Source: Euclidia mi (Eukaryota; Arthropoda; Insecta; Lepidoptera; Erebidae). Taken from it: a stretch of DNA of 64,000 nt. Both the position numbers and the translations under genes were made by a program. Each line of letters begins with the position of its first letter. Position 1 is the first letter of the stretch. Below, one piece after another: positions 42,801 through 52,628 of this stretch. The notes under the pieces are model-generated. The model saw only the letters and a list, made by a program, of their open reading frames with translations. It was not told the origin of the DNA and searched no databases. Location: positions 63,693,251 through 63,757,250 of the forward strand of contig OX123188.2 of NCBI GenBank assembly GCA_944739405.2. Reading direction: 5' to 3'.

Positions 42801-45800
42801 TATTTTTTGATCATATTAGTATGTTTATGAAACACATAATATGGAAATAGTATTCATAAATAATACAATGAAATAATAATATGACTTTCATACAAAATTT
42901 ATATATATCAAACTTGATATATATCCGATATATATCGTAAATATCCGATATTTTGATATTTATAATAAATATCGGCTATTTTCGAACCCTGCACTGGTGG
43001 GTCGCGAGCGAATATTGAGTATTTTATCTATATTCGAGGTCCCTCTTTTTCTTAGATAGATGGGTCTCAATATTGGAATTTTTGTTTGATGGGTCGGAGC
43101 TCTTATAACTTTGAGAACCACTGATCTAGACCGTCCTAGACGAATACTTGCCTTTGCATCAACATTACGAAGTCTAATCTCTTTTTATAGCACCCTCTTG
43201 ACTTATCTAATTCTACTAGGCTACTAAGGGCATTCACGCCTTTTTCAGGAGGAAATTCATCAAAAAGTGGTATTTGCTTCTCCAAGAAGCTAGTGAGCTT
43301 GTGGCCGCGAGTTTATATCCAAATTGCACCACTTACACCAGCTCATCTCTGCTTCGTTTGTCCAGTTTTGCGTTATAATATCCCATGATAACAGTGGAAG
43401 TTTGAAACTATATATAGCCCGACATACATTATCGTACAGCTGCTGCCTCCTCTTCGGGGTGCGTTGAGGTCGGAGCATATACATGCCTTTATGTATGACT
43501 TTGAACGAATACCTTTTGGATATTCTGAGTAAGCTACATTGCTGGCCACTCTCGCGATGTTTGTTGACAATCCGTTATCCCTTTGGGACTGTTAGTCGCT
43601 TGCACAGTAGTAGAGCGAGGTATTGGAATCAAGGACTATCTATTCCTTGCATCCCATGTTCTTTAAAATACTATTCAGCTTCTTCTAGCCAACGTTTGGT
43701 TCTACCCTGTAGGTTAACCTCTAGAAATATTCTGGAAAGTTATAATTTATTATTTCCCTATGGCAGGGTAACTATTAATTTGCAACAATCAATTAATAGT
43801 TACTCTGCCATTAAACTCAATCATTTGTTACAAAGTATTCAGAAAATTTGTCTCAAACAGCCTTGACACTACTTGGCGCCAGCCGCTGCTCTGTGGTAGT
43901 ACGGAACTCATCTTTTCTTCGTAATTTTGTCAAGAGCCAGGTTGAATAAAAACTTAATGATCAGAGTCGAACCAACCTTCAACTGATGGCCAAGCCTTGA
44001 ATTTTTTGATGTCCTTAGAAAGTTATATAAAACTAGCTGACCCGGCAAACGTTGTTTTGCAAATTTTTATTTTTTTTTTGAAAAATAGATGTTGGCCTAT
44101 TCTCATAGATACCGGATAAGCACAAAAAATTTCATCAAAATCGGTCAAGCCGTTTCGGAGGAGTATGGGAACGAAAACTGTGACACGAGAATTTTATATA
44201 TTAGATAAAAAAACAGTGCCATCAAATGCTTCTGGACAATGAAGAGAATTACATTTATATTCTTCTCCAATCTTCAAACATTCATGTGCCCGTGGTAACT
44301 GTCGCAAAGTAGTAAGTTTATTTATTTAAATATCACGACTTAACCATCGCAATTTTTATCTTTTATTTTAACGCTTTCAGCTAATCGAAACTAAATTAGT
44401 TCGTTGTATGCTTTAAAAGTCAAGTTTGAAAGCGATTGCAAAACCCTTAAAGAATAAGTCACAATCACAGGTCAAGATACAGAATAAAATATTAAAATAA
44501 TATTTTCTAATAGATAGATTAATAAGGAAGAAGGATCTGAACCAACCGAAAACTTGCAAAATGATGAACAACGGGAAATTGACTGCCAAATATCACAAAA
44601 AAATACCAAATGAAAATTACAAATTAGATCAACCTCATAATCCTATTGATAATAAGATTAGTAAGGAAGAATGCACTGAACAAAGCCAAAACTTGCAAAA
44701 TAATGAACAACAGGAAATTGACTTCCAAATACCACAAAAAATACCAAATGAAAATAACAAATTACATCAACCTCATAATCCTATTGATAATAAAATTAGT
44801 AAGGAAGAATGCTCTGAACAAATCCAAAACTTGCAAAATAATGAACAACGAGAAATTGAGTTCAAAATACCACAAAAAATACCAAATGAAAATAACAAAT
44901 TAGATCAATCTCACAACGATAGTACGATTAGTAAGGAAGAATGTACTGAACCAGCCAAAAACTTGCAGAATGGCGAACAACGAGCAATTGAATTCAAAAT
45001 ACCAAAGGAAAAAAACAAATTCGCTCAACCTTATAGTTCTATTGATTGTAAGATTAGCAAGGAAGTATGTAATATAATAATAATATTCTACCACATTCAC
45101 ACAACACCATCTAGTCCCAAACTAAGTAGAGCTTGTACTATGGGTCATGAACCAACCAAAAACTTGCAAAATGACAAACTACAGAAAATTGAATTTAAAA
45201 TACCGCATAAAATATCGAAGAAAGAAAACAAATTAAATCGACGTAAGGAAGAATGTATTAAACCAGCCAAAACCTTGCGGATTGGAATTGAAATTTAGAT
45301 GAAGCTTTAACTTACCTCAAACAATTAAGCGAAATGCCAAGAAAAGATGTGTCATCTTTGTATTGTGATTTGCTCGCTGAAAAATTAAGGGGTCTTCAAT
45401 TTAATTCTATCATAGCTAATTCTCGTGTGTCTTACACGAGAATTAGCTATGATAGAATTAAATTCAAATTCAAATCATTTATTGCAAAATAAATTGTGTT
45501 TAAACTGAAAATACTAGACAAACAACGACAGCCTTCGCAATCGTCGTACAACCAGAGCTCCTATCATTCACAATTTCAAACCGTGCCTAGAGATGGGCGG
45601 GTGGGTAAAAATCGAGAAGGTAAAAATTGGAAGGAAAGGGTAAAATAGGCAAAAAATAAAAAATACCCTTTTTTACCGGGTATTCATAAAAAATACCGGG
45701 TAAAAATTAGTTATATCTTTATATTATTTAAATGCCTTCGCCATGAAATAAATACTGTTCTTATAATTATAATGTAATTGGCTTCGTCATCAATACTACG

Positions 45801-48800
45801 ATCTACCTTGTTAGTTTTGACCTTGACCATTGAAGATGAAATATTGATTTTAAGTAAAACGAAGTTAAATATCTTTTAAATCTTTAATCAACATACATTT
45901 TCAATTAAAATAAACTGTTTAGAATAGAAAGAAATATAATAGATTGCACATGCTTGATAGTTAACTGAATGCTGCACAGTACCTTATAGAATATATAAAT
46001 AAGTAACATAATTATACACATGGGATGTGGATCGTGGATGCTGTCCATACAACGGTCTTGAAGTTCTTTAAGCCCAAAACGAAGAAAAGAGCCAATAAAA
46101 TCTCGGGTCCGACCCTCGAGCTCATAGAGGAAAGGCGTAGGATGCTTCTGCTATCCTCCGACGATATGCCAAAATATTGGCGTCTCAATAGGCGGATCTC
46201 TAAGTCTCTGACTCGCAATTTCCGCCAATACAACACTAAATGTATTCGAGAGGCGATCGAGCGGAATAAGGGTTCCAAAGTGTTCCAAAGAGATCTTTCT
46301 TTCGGGCAGAGTCAGCTGACAAAGCTGAAGACGAAGGATGGCGGAATTATCTCGTCCCGTCCAAACCTCAGCTCCTGGAAGAGATCGAACGGTTCTATGG
46401 ACCGCTATAGCTCCAGCCACAGACCCTAGAGCTGGATTGATCCGACACTATACCGAAGATATCCCGGACGTCAGCATGCACGAGATTAGTGTAGCCCTAG
46501 AACAACTAAAAAACAACAAGGCACCGGGTGATGACAGCATAACTACAGAGCTTCTAAAAGCTGGCGGCACACCTGCCGTGGAAATGCTTCGGAAGCTATT
46601 CAATTCCGTCATACTCGAGGGCAAAACGCCACAGGCATGGCACAAAAGGGTGGTGGTACTTTTCTTCAAAAAGGGCGACAAAACCCTTTTGAAGAACTAC
46701 AGACCCAGTCCCAGATTAAACTACACTTCTGATTCACTCACATCTATAAGTTGTTTCCTAGGGTCATCAAAAATCGTCTCGAGAACAAGCTAGATAACTT
46801 CCAGCCTCCCGAACAAGCCAGATTCCGTAAAGGCTATAGTACCATATACCACATACATACGCTGCGGCAGGTTATACAGAAGTCCGAAGAGTATAACCGC
46901 TTAGCGTTTGTGGACTATGACAAAGCCTTTGATTTGATCGAAACCTGGGCAGTGCTGCAGTCTCTCCAACGGTGCCAAATTGACTATCGATATTTCGAAG
47001 TGCTGAAGTGTTTGTACGAAAACGTCACCATGTCAGTCCGCCTCCAGAACCAACGCTCAAAACCTATTCGGCTACAGCGAGGGGTGAGGCAGGGAGATGT
47101 TATATCTCCGAAACTCTTCACCGCCGCGCTGGAAGACGTTTTCAAGCTTCTGGACTGGACAGGACTCGGCATCAACATATCAACGGCAAGTACATCACTC
47201 TCCTTCGATTTGCTGATGATATCGTAGTCATAGCTGAGACCATGGAAGACGTCAGCACAACGCTCGATGGCCTCTGTAGAGTCTCCCAACAAGTAGGTCT
47301 TAAGATGAACATGGACAAGACGAAAATTATGTCTAACGTCCATGTCTTACCTGCTCCTATCCAGGTTGGGAACTCCACACACGAAGTTGTCGACAAGTAC
47401 GTCGACCTGGGAAAAATTATCCAATTAGGTAGGTCCAACTTCGAGAAAGAGGTCATTCGTCGAATCCAACTCGGTTTGGCGGCGTTCGGGAAGTTACGGC
47501 ATATCTTCACGTCCGATATCCCGCAGTGTCTCAAGACGAAAGTTTTTGACCAGTGTGTGTTGCCAGTGATAATCTACGGCGCTGAGACGTGGTCGCTAAT
47601 TAGGGGTCTTATCCCAATGCTCAGGGTCACTCAGAGGGCGATGGAGAGAGCTATGCTCGGAGTTTCCCTGCGAGATCGAATCAGAAATGACGAGATCCAC
47701 AGGAGAACCAAAGGCACCGACATAAGTCTCCGAAAAGCCAGGCTGAAGTGGCAGTGGGCAGGGCATATAGCACGACGAACCGATGGCCGTTGGAGCAGGT
47801 GGGTCCTGGAGTGGCGACCACGTACCGGAGCAGGCAGCAGGGGTAGGCCTCCCGTAACGTGGACCGACGATCTGGTTAAGATCGCTGTGCGCGGTTGGAT
47901 GCGGGCGGCTCAACATCGGTCTGTGTGGAGAACCTTGGGGAAGGCCTATGTCCAGCAGTGGACGTCTCTAGGCTGACGTGATCACACACTTGAAAACATT
48001 TCAAAACTAATAAATGAGTAACAATTACTTAGATTTTTCATTTCAATTTTCTTTTTCAGTTCAATAATTACAATGCAACCTAGACAGTAAAAATAAAATA
48101 TTAAAACTGCACAATTGGTTTGAATCCCTCATTGGACAGTTATAGTGCTATAACTCTTCTCTTGTTCTAATGAGAAAACAATGTCCGCGTATGTTGTGCT
48201 GACGACGGTCGCAAATAAAATTAATTATAAAATAATTGTTGTATTTTTTAATAAATACTTACATACAGGTCAGTATTTATTAAAAAATATAACAATCATT
48301 TTAAATTAAACTGATTTTATTTTTTACCCGGTATAAATTAAAAATGGGTAGGTAAAAATGGGTATTTACCCATAGTCTGGGTTTTTACCGGGATCTCTAA
48401 CCGTGCTTAATGCACAACAGTCGCCAAGTACCCACTATCCACCAGGCTCACCAAGTTTACCTACTTTGAAACCTCGACCACTGTCTTCTATCCAGTGGCG
48501 TAGCGTAGCTAGCTTGGGTGGCACCCGGGGCGGTAGTTGGCGGTGACTTTTTTTTTTTAGTCGACACACCTAAAAATTCCGGGCTAACTCTCGTAATGCT
48601 GAGCTAGTGTCCCTTAGTTGAGTTTTGGGTGTCACCCCTTTTTTTGGATGGGTGGCACGGGGCAGACCGCCAGGGTTTAGGGGTAAGGTTGCTTAGACTC
48701 GTGCTAATTACTGAGTTTAAACACATAATTGACATTATTACCTCTGCGACCACGATCGCTGCAAGCCGGTTGAAATGTCAGAAAAAGCAGAAGTATTTAT

Positions 48801-49654
48801 ACATTAAAATTCGTTTATTGACAGCGAATTAGACCTGCTAAATAAAATGGAATGATAGACTAACACTAGTCCGTAAACCAAAGCACTCCATAATCTCCTC
48901 GAGAACAAAATATTTTTGTACAGATTTTTAACTGAGTAAATTTAATTAATTGGGAATATGGGACAGCAATCCGACGCGATCGGAGAGGGAAGCGGAGTGA
49001 GGAGAAAATTTCGCCAACATACTCAAATGCACAGGCCACGACCGCCGGGCGTTGTTGTCACGTCGGACGCGGCCTGTAGATTAACCGGTCGTGCTATCAC
49101 TCGCAGCTCGTGTTTCACACGGCTTTATTAGTTGCAGCGATGACTAAAAACGTCAACGTCTCGCCGTGAGACGCAACTCAAGGAACTTACGGAGATCTTG
49201 CAACGCAACGATACATTCGTATGAAGTAGGTGCAATACGGTGGTTAAAAAAGTACCTATTAAAACGTCCAACTTACTGGAGACTCAATGTAACATTGTCT
49301 GTTTAACTCGTGTAAGATTAAAAAATCTTCACGATTTACGACGCGCGTCTACACGCTAATATCCGCCGCAAGACGACAATATGTCGGCGGGAAGTAATCT
49401 GTGAGCTCTGATAGCTCTAATCGTATGTACAGGCTTGAGTGTAGGGTGTACTCACCAAATTGTTATGGATATAAAACACTAACCAACCAATTTCTGTTCA
49501 ATTTCAGGAGTTCGATGGTCAAGCATTAAGCATGGCGCGACGTGCCGACATCGTCAGAGGCCTGGGCTTGCCTCTTGGTCCAGCCCTCGCTTTGTATCGT
49601 ATTATTGTGAAGTTACAAACTAGAAAAGATGACTGGACTATGTGCTGGGGCTGA
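36874..49654 (+). CDS. Chromatin reader: winged helix, tandem PHD, SAM (SAMD1/KAT6-reader-like), five coding exons
   Basis: Coding exons 36874-37126, 37234-37535, 38937-39503, 39581-39940, 49508-49654; GT-AG throughout, phases consistent, 542 aa plus TGA. Residues ~5-75: winged helix of the SAMD1/KAT6 type (DHLRSRKSRPDIHRIC...VSYRNAAKW), known to bind unmethylated CpG DNA. ~88-160: second helical H1-like domain. RGRPKKRGG (~200) and KRKRGRPVGS (~250): AT-hook-like. ~311-415: tandem PHD, with Cys pairs CSVC, CRDC, CPHC, CVVC, CSIC, CNNC, resembling the KAT6 double PHD that reads acylated H3. ~468-535: SAM domain, split by the last intron. No MYST acetyltransferase domain follows, so this is a reader/adaptor, not an enzyme. 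The last intron (39941-49507) is packed with mobile DNA. Confidence 0.93.
38515..38757 (+). mobile_element. Head-less SINE (second family) in intron 2
   Basis: Matches 24400-24645: TTAATTATCGCTTGCTAAAC, GTGAGGAAACCTGCATGTCT, AGAAGAGGCCCATGCCCAGC, GATGATGATGATGA end. The tRNA head is missing. Confidence 0.85.
40045..40300 (+). mobile_element. ~255-bp MITE, copy 1, in last intron of the PHD-SAM gene
   Basis: Starts GGGCCCAATTCTACTAAATG and ends AAAATAGCAGAATTGCC. An inverted copy is at 41392-41637. Could be two MITEs or the long TIRs of a 1.6-kb element. Confidence 0.85.
40301..41391. other. Sequence between the inverted MITE copies; no gene confirmed
   Basis: 40390-40740 is GC-richer than its surroundings and has a 113-codon frame (40515-40856) without recognisable domains. 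It might be an LTR-like or unique segment. The rest is AT-rich. Confidence 0.35.
41392..41637 (-). mobile_element. MITE, copy 2 (inverted)
   Basis: Reverse complement of 40045-40300 (GGCCAATTCTGCTATTTTTA ... TTTAGCAGAATTGGGCC). Confidence 0.85.
41959..42991. mobile_element. 1.03-kb hAT-type element with a SINE inside
   Basis: TIR CAGGGTTCGA...TCGAACCCTG. Flanks TACTGGTG (41951-41958) and CACTGGTG (42992-42999) fit an 8-bp TSD with one mismatch. Subterminal GATATATATC words recur at both ends. No transposase. Confidence 0.85.
42200..42577 (+). mobile_element. SINE with upstream LINE-like segment
   Basis: 42323-42577 is the first SINE family (ACTGCCTCGTTGGTCTCGAG, B box GGTTCGATTCC, CCCCTTCAGGGATAAAAGGC). 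42215-42290 contains TCTTCCCGTGGGTGTCGTAG and AGGCGACTAAGGGATAACA, a frequent moth/butterfly repeat word. The whole lies inside the hAT-type element. Confidence 0.75.
43000..43135. mobile_element. DNA-element end fragment
   Basis: GGGTCGCGAGCG and the end TTTGAGAACCACTGATC resemble the TIR end of a hAT-type MITE (CAGTGGTTCTCAAA inverted). The opposite end was not found; the element at 41959 is inserted in its left part. Confidence 0.4.
43210..43560 (-). pseudogene. Decayed LINE endonuclease fragment
   Basis: Minus-strand pieces such as RPQRTPKRRQQLYDNVCRAI followed by a broken GDxN-like step, and RPQAH, follow the order of the endonuclease of RTE-like LINEs (FYDDVCRAI ... MGDFNAK). Several stops. 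Assignment from pattern memory. Confidence 0.4.
43763..43802. repeat. Hairpin with one mismatch
   Basis: GGCAGGGTAACTATTAATT at 43763 and AATTAATAGTTACTCTGCC ending near 43806 pair around a ~10-nt loop. Confidence 0.8.
44033..44210 (+). mobile_element. LINE 3'-tail fragment
   Basis: CTAGCTGACCCGGCAAACGT, AAAATCGGTCAAGCCGTTTC and GTGACACGAGAATTTTATAT form a very common moth/butterfly LINE tail. Confidence 0.65.
44561..45298 (+). CDS. ORF built of 46-residue tandem repeats (hypothetical, intronic)
   Basis: A 138-bp unit recurs in frame (ATACCAAATG at 44603, 44741, 44879; a shortened unit at 44999; a fifth after an insert). Each unit encodes a polar, Glu/Asn/Lys-rich peptide with KIPNENNKLDQ, ISKEEC and NLQNNEQ. 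At 45072-45145 a SINE tail (minus) interrupts the fourth unit without stopping the frame. Past the stop, another frame continues with LDEALTYLKQL, YCDLLAEKLRGLQF and a Ser/Gln/Pro-rich tail (45520-45587, resuming at 48400-48490), like the C-terminus of MADF/BESS-type proteins. It may be a retrotransposed or transposon-borne gene now decayed; no splice sites link it to the host gene. Confidence 0.5.
   Translation: MMNNGKLTAKYHKKIPNENYKLDQPHNPIDNKISKEECTEQSQNLQNNEQQEIDFQIPQKIPNENNKLHQPHNPIDNKISKEECSEQIQNLQNNEQREIEFKIPQKIPNENNKLDQSHNDSTISKEECTEPAKNLQNGEQRAIEFKIPKEKNKFAQPYSSIDCKISKEVCNIIIIFYHIHTTPSSPKLSRACTMGHEPTKNLQNDKLQKIEFKIPHKISKKENKLNRRKEECIKPAKTLRIGIEI
45398..45464. repeat. 31-bp-arm perfect hairpin
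   Basis: Exact arms 45398-45428 and 45434-45464, 5-nt loop. It interrupts the coding-like sequence downstream of the tandem-repeat ORF. Confidence 0.96.
46025..47976 (+). pseudogene. RTE-type LINE reverse transcriptase, 5'-truncated with frameshifts
   Basis: Four overlapping frames give one RT in order: linker (ELIEERRRMLL), NNKAPGDDSITTELLKAGG, WHKRVVVLFFKKGDKTLLKN, FRKGYSTIYHIHTLRQV, LAFVDYDKAFD, RQGDVISPKLFTAALED, then the catalytic LLRFADDIVVIAE, LGKIIQLG, GAETWSL, AMERAMLGVSLRDRIRN and the C-terminal KWQWAGHIARRTDGRW...AYVQQWTSLG. Frameshifts fall near 46330, 46720 and 47170. The endonuclease is missing. It sits inside the hAT-type element, in the sense direction of the host gene's intron. 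Not functional. Confidence 0.92.
48237..48294. repeat. 22-bp-arm hairpin, one mismatch
   Basis: Arms 48237-48258 and 48273-48294 pair with one mismatch around 14 nt, inside the hAT-type element. Confidence 0.85.
48493..48680. mobile_element. Truncated hAT-type MITE
   Basis: Begins CAGTGGCGTAGCGTAGC and continues GGTGGCACCCGGGGCGG, AATTCCGGGCTAACTCTCGT. This is the inverse of 21253-21510, but the second TIR is missing. Confidence 0.7.
48681..49507. other. Last part of intron 4 of the PHD-SAM gene; no gene seen
   Basis: No coding frame of note. 49000-49160 is GC-rich (GACCGCCGGGCGTTGTTGTC region) and may be an element fragment. The acceptor TTTCAG ends at 49507. Confidence 0.45.
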
Positions 49655-49719
49655 AGATATTTTACTTAAAAGTATTTTTGAAAATTAATACAACCTTTTT
49701 ACATTAAATTTGTATTTAA

Positions 49720-49725
49720 ATAAAT
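49720..49725 (+). terminator. Poly(A) signal of the PHD-SAM gene
   Basis: AATAAA lies 66 nt after the stop codon; a second (AATAAA at ~49760) follows. Either would give a short 3' UTR. Confidence 0.6.
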
Positions 49726-49729
49726 AAGA

Positions 49730-50735
49730 TCAACACATGTATTAAACTTGTAAGAAATACAATAAACTTAATGAATTATTAAGTACGTATAACAACTTCT
49801 TTTAAATTAACCTTCAGTAATTATTCCTAATACTAGATTTGACTTGTATTAACAAACAGTCTATATTTCTGTATTCACCAGAAGTCTGAACATATTTTGT
49901 TAAATTCTTTTCTGACGATTGAGCATTCTGTCGTTACAACCAAGGGATCTTGTTGCGCCTGCGGGTCTTTTCTCGACGGGAGAAACTTCCATACATTTTT
50001 ACACGACTGCTCGCTCCTACGCGACACCAGGCGACTGCTCGCAGTCCACGCGGCGACAGCTAGCAGGCACCCAGCAGTCGCCGTGGTGACAGCTAGCTGG
50101 ACGACGCGGTGGACAGACCGCTTGCTTCCGCGCGTGGTAAGCGAGGCGTCAACTACCGAGGCGTCTGAAGGCGGACAGCGCGCTGTCTACTAATTTCTGT
50201 GCGAATACCTAAAGAGCAATACTTGAAAGCCCATATTTGAATATATTATTTTGGTTGGGCGTGAGGCGAGTCGTGTAAGTGGGCTAAGGCCTTAACGGTC
50301 ACCCGAACCCGATACCGCCAGAGGGCCGCATTTGGAAATGTACCTATAGTAGAAGACAGGATATATCTGAGAATAGGTTGTTACACTATATTTTTTAACA
50401 TTTCTTGTTTACATTTTGTGATTTGGCATAGAAATAGCTATTCGTATTTGGGGTTACCCAAATACGAATAGGTACCTACCTATGGCAAAACATTGTTTGC
50501 AGAGACCGGTAGGTGTGTAGTAGGTTCATCATTATTTTCTTTCCGTTTAGAGCCTTCAATGGGTTTAGACATCAGTGGGGTTTTTATCTTCAACAGTAAG
50601 AGAGAAAGCCCAAGGATACACACCACACTTCATTTTGTATTGAAAATGCGTGGTTCGTGACTAGTGTCAGTGTTTTAGTGCCGGAGGCTCTATCCCCTAT
50701 TCCTTCTCCCTCATCCCACTCCTCATCCTATCCCC
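49730..50735. other. No gene confirmed
   Basis: 49930-50190 is strikingly GC-rich with repeated CGACAGCTAGC and CAGTCGCC words, and gives a 98-codon frame without recognisable domain. 50439-50470 is a 14-bp-arm perfect hairpin with a 4-nt loop. Confidence 0.4.
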
Positions 50736-50865
50736 TTTCCCAACCCTAACGGGCGGCAACACACTTGTGACTCTTGTGGTGTTGTTTGTGTCCATAGGCG
50801 GCGGTAATTGCTTACCATCAGGCGATCCGTCTGTTCGTTTGCCGCCTATTAACATAAAAAAAACG
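50736..50865 (+). mobile_element. LINE 3' end with poly(A)
   Basis: GGCGGCGGTAATTGCTTACC, ATCAGGCGATCCGTCTGTTC, GTTTGCCGCCTATTAACATA then AAAAAAA: the 3' end of a CR1/jockey-like moth LINE. No coding part is seen upstream. Confidence 0.55.
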
Positions 50866-51199
50866 TGTCAGGGATATCGCAGAATATATGTAGGTACAGA
50901 ATGTAAGAAGACCCTTAACGAAAACTGAAACCCCATATTGTACCAATAATTACGAACATTTTTTACTTCGGCACCATACCTGGGAAATTACCTACTGGTT
51001 CAGGAGATAATTATTGAGGCCCACAGTCAAGACCTTTTTTTTCTAACTATCCCAAAATCTTGTTTTGAATGATAAATGTAAACTTTCTTCCAAATAAACC
51101 AAAAAGTTCCCTAAACGCAATGTATGCGCTACAAGGCAATCAGCTGCGCTGTAAGTGGGGGTATTACCCTCGGCCTCGCGACCATGTGATCATAAACTG

Positions 51200-51660
51200 C
51201 CGCCGTTAGGGCAGTTCCAGATTAGCGTTTTATACGCGCGTATAAGCTCGTTTTGGGAAGCGCATGTGGGTGCGTATAGGCGCACCTTTTGGCACACGCG
51301 CAACTCATACGAGCGTTGATGCGCTTCTAAGCTCGTATAAGCTTCTTGAGCCGTCAGACTCCATGTTGAGACTGACACGATGTCACTACCGTTTCGAGTG
51401 AATATGCCGAAATATGCTTTTTTACGCAAGTTCAGTTTTTTGATACGCGCTTCAAAAAAACCGGATTCGCGTAAACGAGCATATTTAGCAGCGCGTAGCG
51501 CGCGTGTAAGCGCGTAGCGCGGGTGTAAGCGCGTAGCGCGCGTGTAAGCGCGTAGCGCGGGTGTAAGCGCGTAGCGCGCGTGTAAGCGCGTAGCGCGGGT
51601 GTAAGCGCGTAGCGCGCGTGTAAGCGCGTATGCTGAAACGATATGAAACAAGGTTTTTTG
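51200..51660. mobile_element. GC-rich repeat element with internal minisatellite
   Basis: 51210-51470 contains several inverted GCGTATAAGC/GCTTATACGC-type words and AGCTCGTATAAGC repeats; 51484-51640 is the minisatellite. A 153-codon minus frame covers all of it, but its first half is just translated repeat (ALRAYTRATRL). Confidence 0.5.
51484..51640. repeat. 18-bp minisatellite with 36-bp higher-order unit
   Basis: GTGTAAGCGCGTAGCGCG recurs about eight times. The 18-mers alternate between a final C-G and G-G variant, giving a 36-bp two-part unit. Confidence 0.92.
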
Positions 51661-52245
51661 TTTCCCAGGTATTATTTTCTCGTAGTATGACTTTGCAAGA
51701 TGTGCAAAACGAGTAGACTTCGGCTTGGTGATGGGTCTTGTGACACCCTGTACCTATCTTACTTAAGTACCTAGGTACTTACTCAGGTTCAATATTATAA
51801 ATTTTAAATCGCCGGCACCGTACAAGAAGCTGCTATTACGTTTATCCACCTCGTTCCGTTTGCCAACAACAGCAGAAGCGCAAACCAAATCCCTGCTCCA
51901 GTGGGCGATCCAGCATTTTGTTTAGGTTTGCCTAGAATCCGAGGAAGGAAAACTTTTGTCCAGGAACTAAAGAAATCCAAACAACTTAACCTAATTACAA
52001 CTTTGTGCGTAATCGGATAATTACAAATAATTTGCATATGGCTAAGTACATTGATGATTTGTGCAACTGAGTTTAAACTAGGAGTAATTCCTGTATTATA
52101 AACACAGTTACTTCCAACATCCGTGATCGATAGCAACGTTCCTCTACAGCACTTCAACAGGTTGTATTAATTTTAGGTGATTTTGTTAAGGGTAGTAATT
52201 AATTTATCATTTAAAATTATGTTTGAAAAGTATGTCTAGGGAAAA
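51661..52245. other. No gene seen
   Basis: A 117-codon minus frame (51804-52157) has no recognisable domain. No repeats identified. Confidence 0.35.
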
Positions 52246-52299
52246 GTAAATAAAATAAAATAAAAATAAAATCACATTTTACCTAATAAGCCTTTTCTT

Positions 52300-52535
52300 T
52301 GTGCGCATGTGCTTGCATGTGTATTTGTGGATAGTTTAAGCGAGTGTATAGCGTGTGTATGTGTATGCGTGTGTATGTGAATAGTTTTTTCGTGTGTGTG
52401 GGGTGTGAATGTGGATGCGTGTGAGTGTTTTTGTGCGTGATTGTGTGCTTGTATAAGTATGCGTGTGTGAGTGTGTATGTGTATATGCTCGCTCGCACGT
52501 GTGTGTGTGAGTATGTATGTATATGTATGCTGGCC
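52300..52535. repeat. GT-rich degenerate microsatellite
   Basis: Interrupted TGTGTATG/GTGTGTGA repeats. On minus this is the CA-rich 3' UTR or tail region of the LINE whose RT ends at 52629, followed by an ATTTTATTTT-type end near 52250. Confidence 0.8.
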
Positions 52536-52628
52536 TGGCTCATAGATTTGTGTGCAAATATTTTTCGGTTTTATAGTAATCCCACTGAAGCAGTATATTT
52601 TTCAACTTACGCTTTAATTCCCTGACAC

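Larger units (their letters stand above)
45588..48399. mobile_element. 2.81-kb hAT-type element carrying an RTE LINE
   Basis: TIR-like ends TAGAGATGGGCGGGTGGGTA...TACCGGGATCTCTA. Flanks ACCGTGCC (45580-45587) and ACCGTGCT (48400-48407) match at 7 of 8. Subterminal TACCGGGTA/TACCCGGTA words are inverted. It splits a Ser/Gln/Pro-rich coding-like frame that reads straight through if the element is removed. Confidence 0.88.

Noticed and set aside
44561..45298. Tandem-repeat ORF as an alternative exon of the PHD-SAM gene
   Set aside because: No acceptor or donor in a suitable phase was seen around it, and composition is unlike the host protein; kept as a separate hypothetical ORF.
36874..49654. 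KAT6 (enok) histone acetyltransferase
   Set aside because: The N-terminal and PHD parts fit, but the gene ends in a SAM domain with a stop and shows no MYST domain.
49897..50193. 98-codon plus ORF in GC-rich sequence
   Set aside because: Starts with TTG, no domain, composition driven by local repeated words.
51484..51640. Possible CRISPR-like array or coding repeat
   Set aside because: Contiguous 18-bp units without spacers; the open frame across it is a by-product of an 18-bp period.
51190..51651. 153-codon Arg/Ala-rich minus ORF
   Set aside because: Half is translated minisatellite, the rest has no recognisable domain and lies in a repeat element.
52283..52543. 86-codon His/Thr-rich minus ORF
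   Set aside because: It is translated GT microsatellite.
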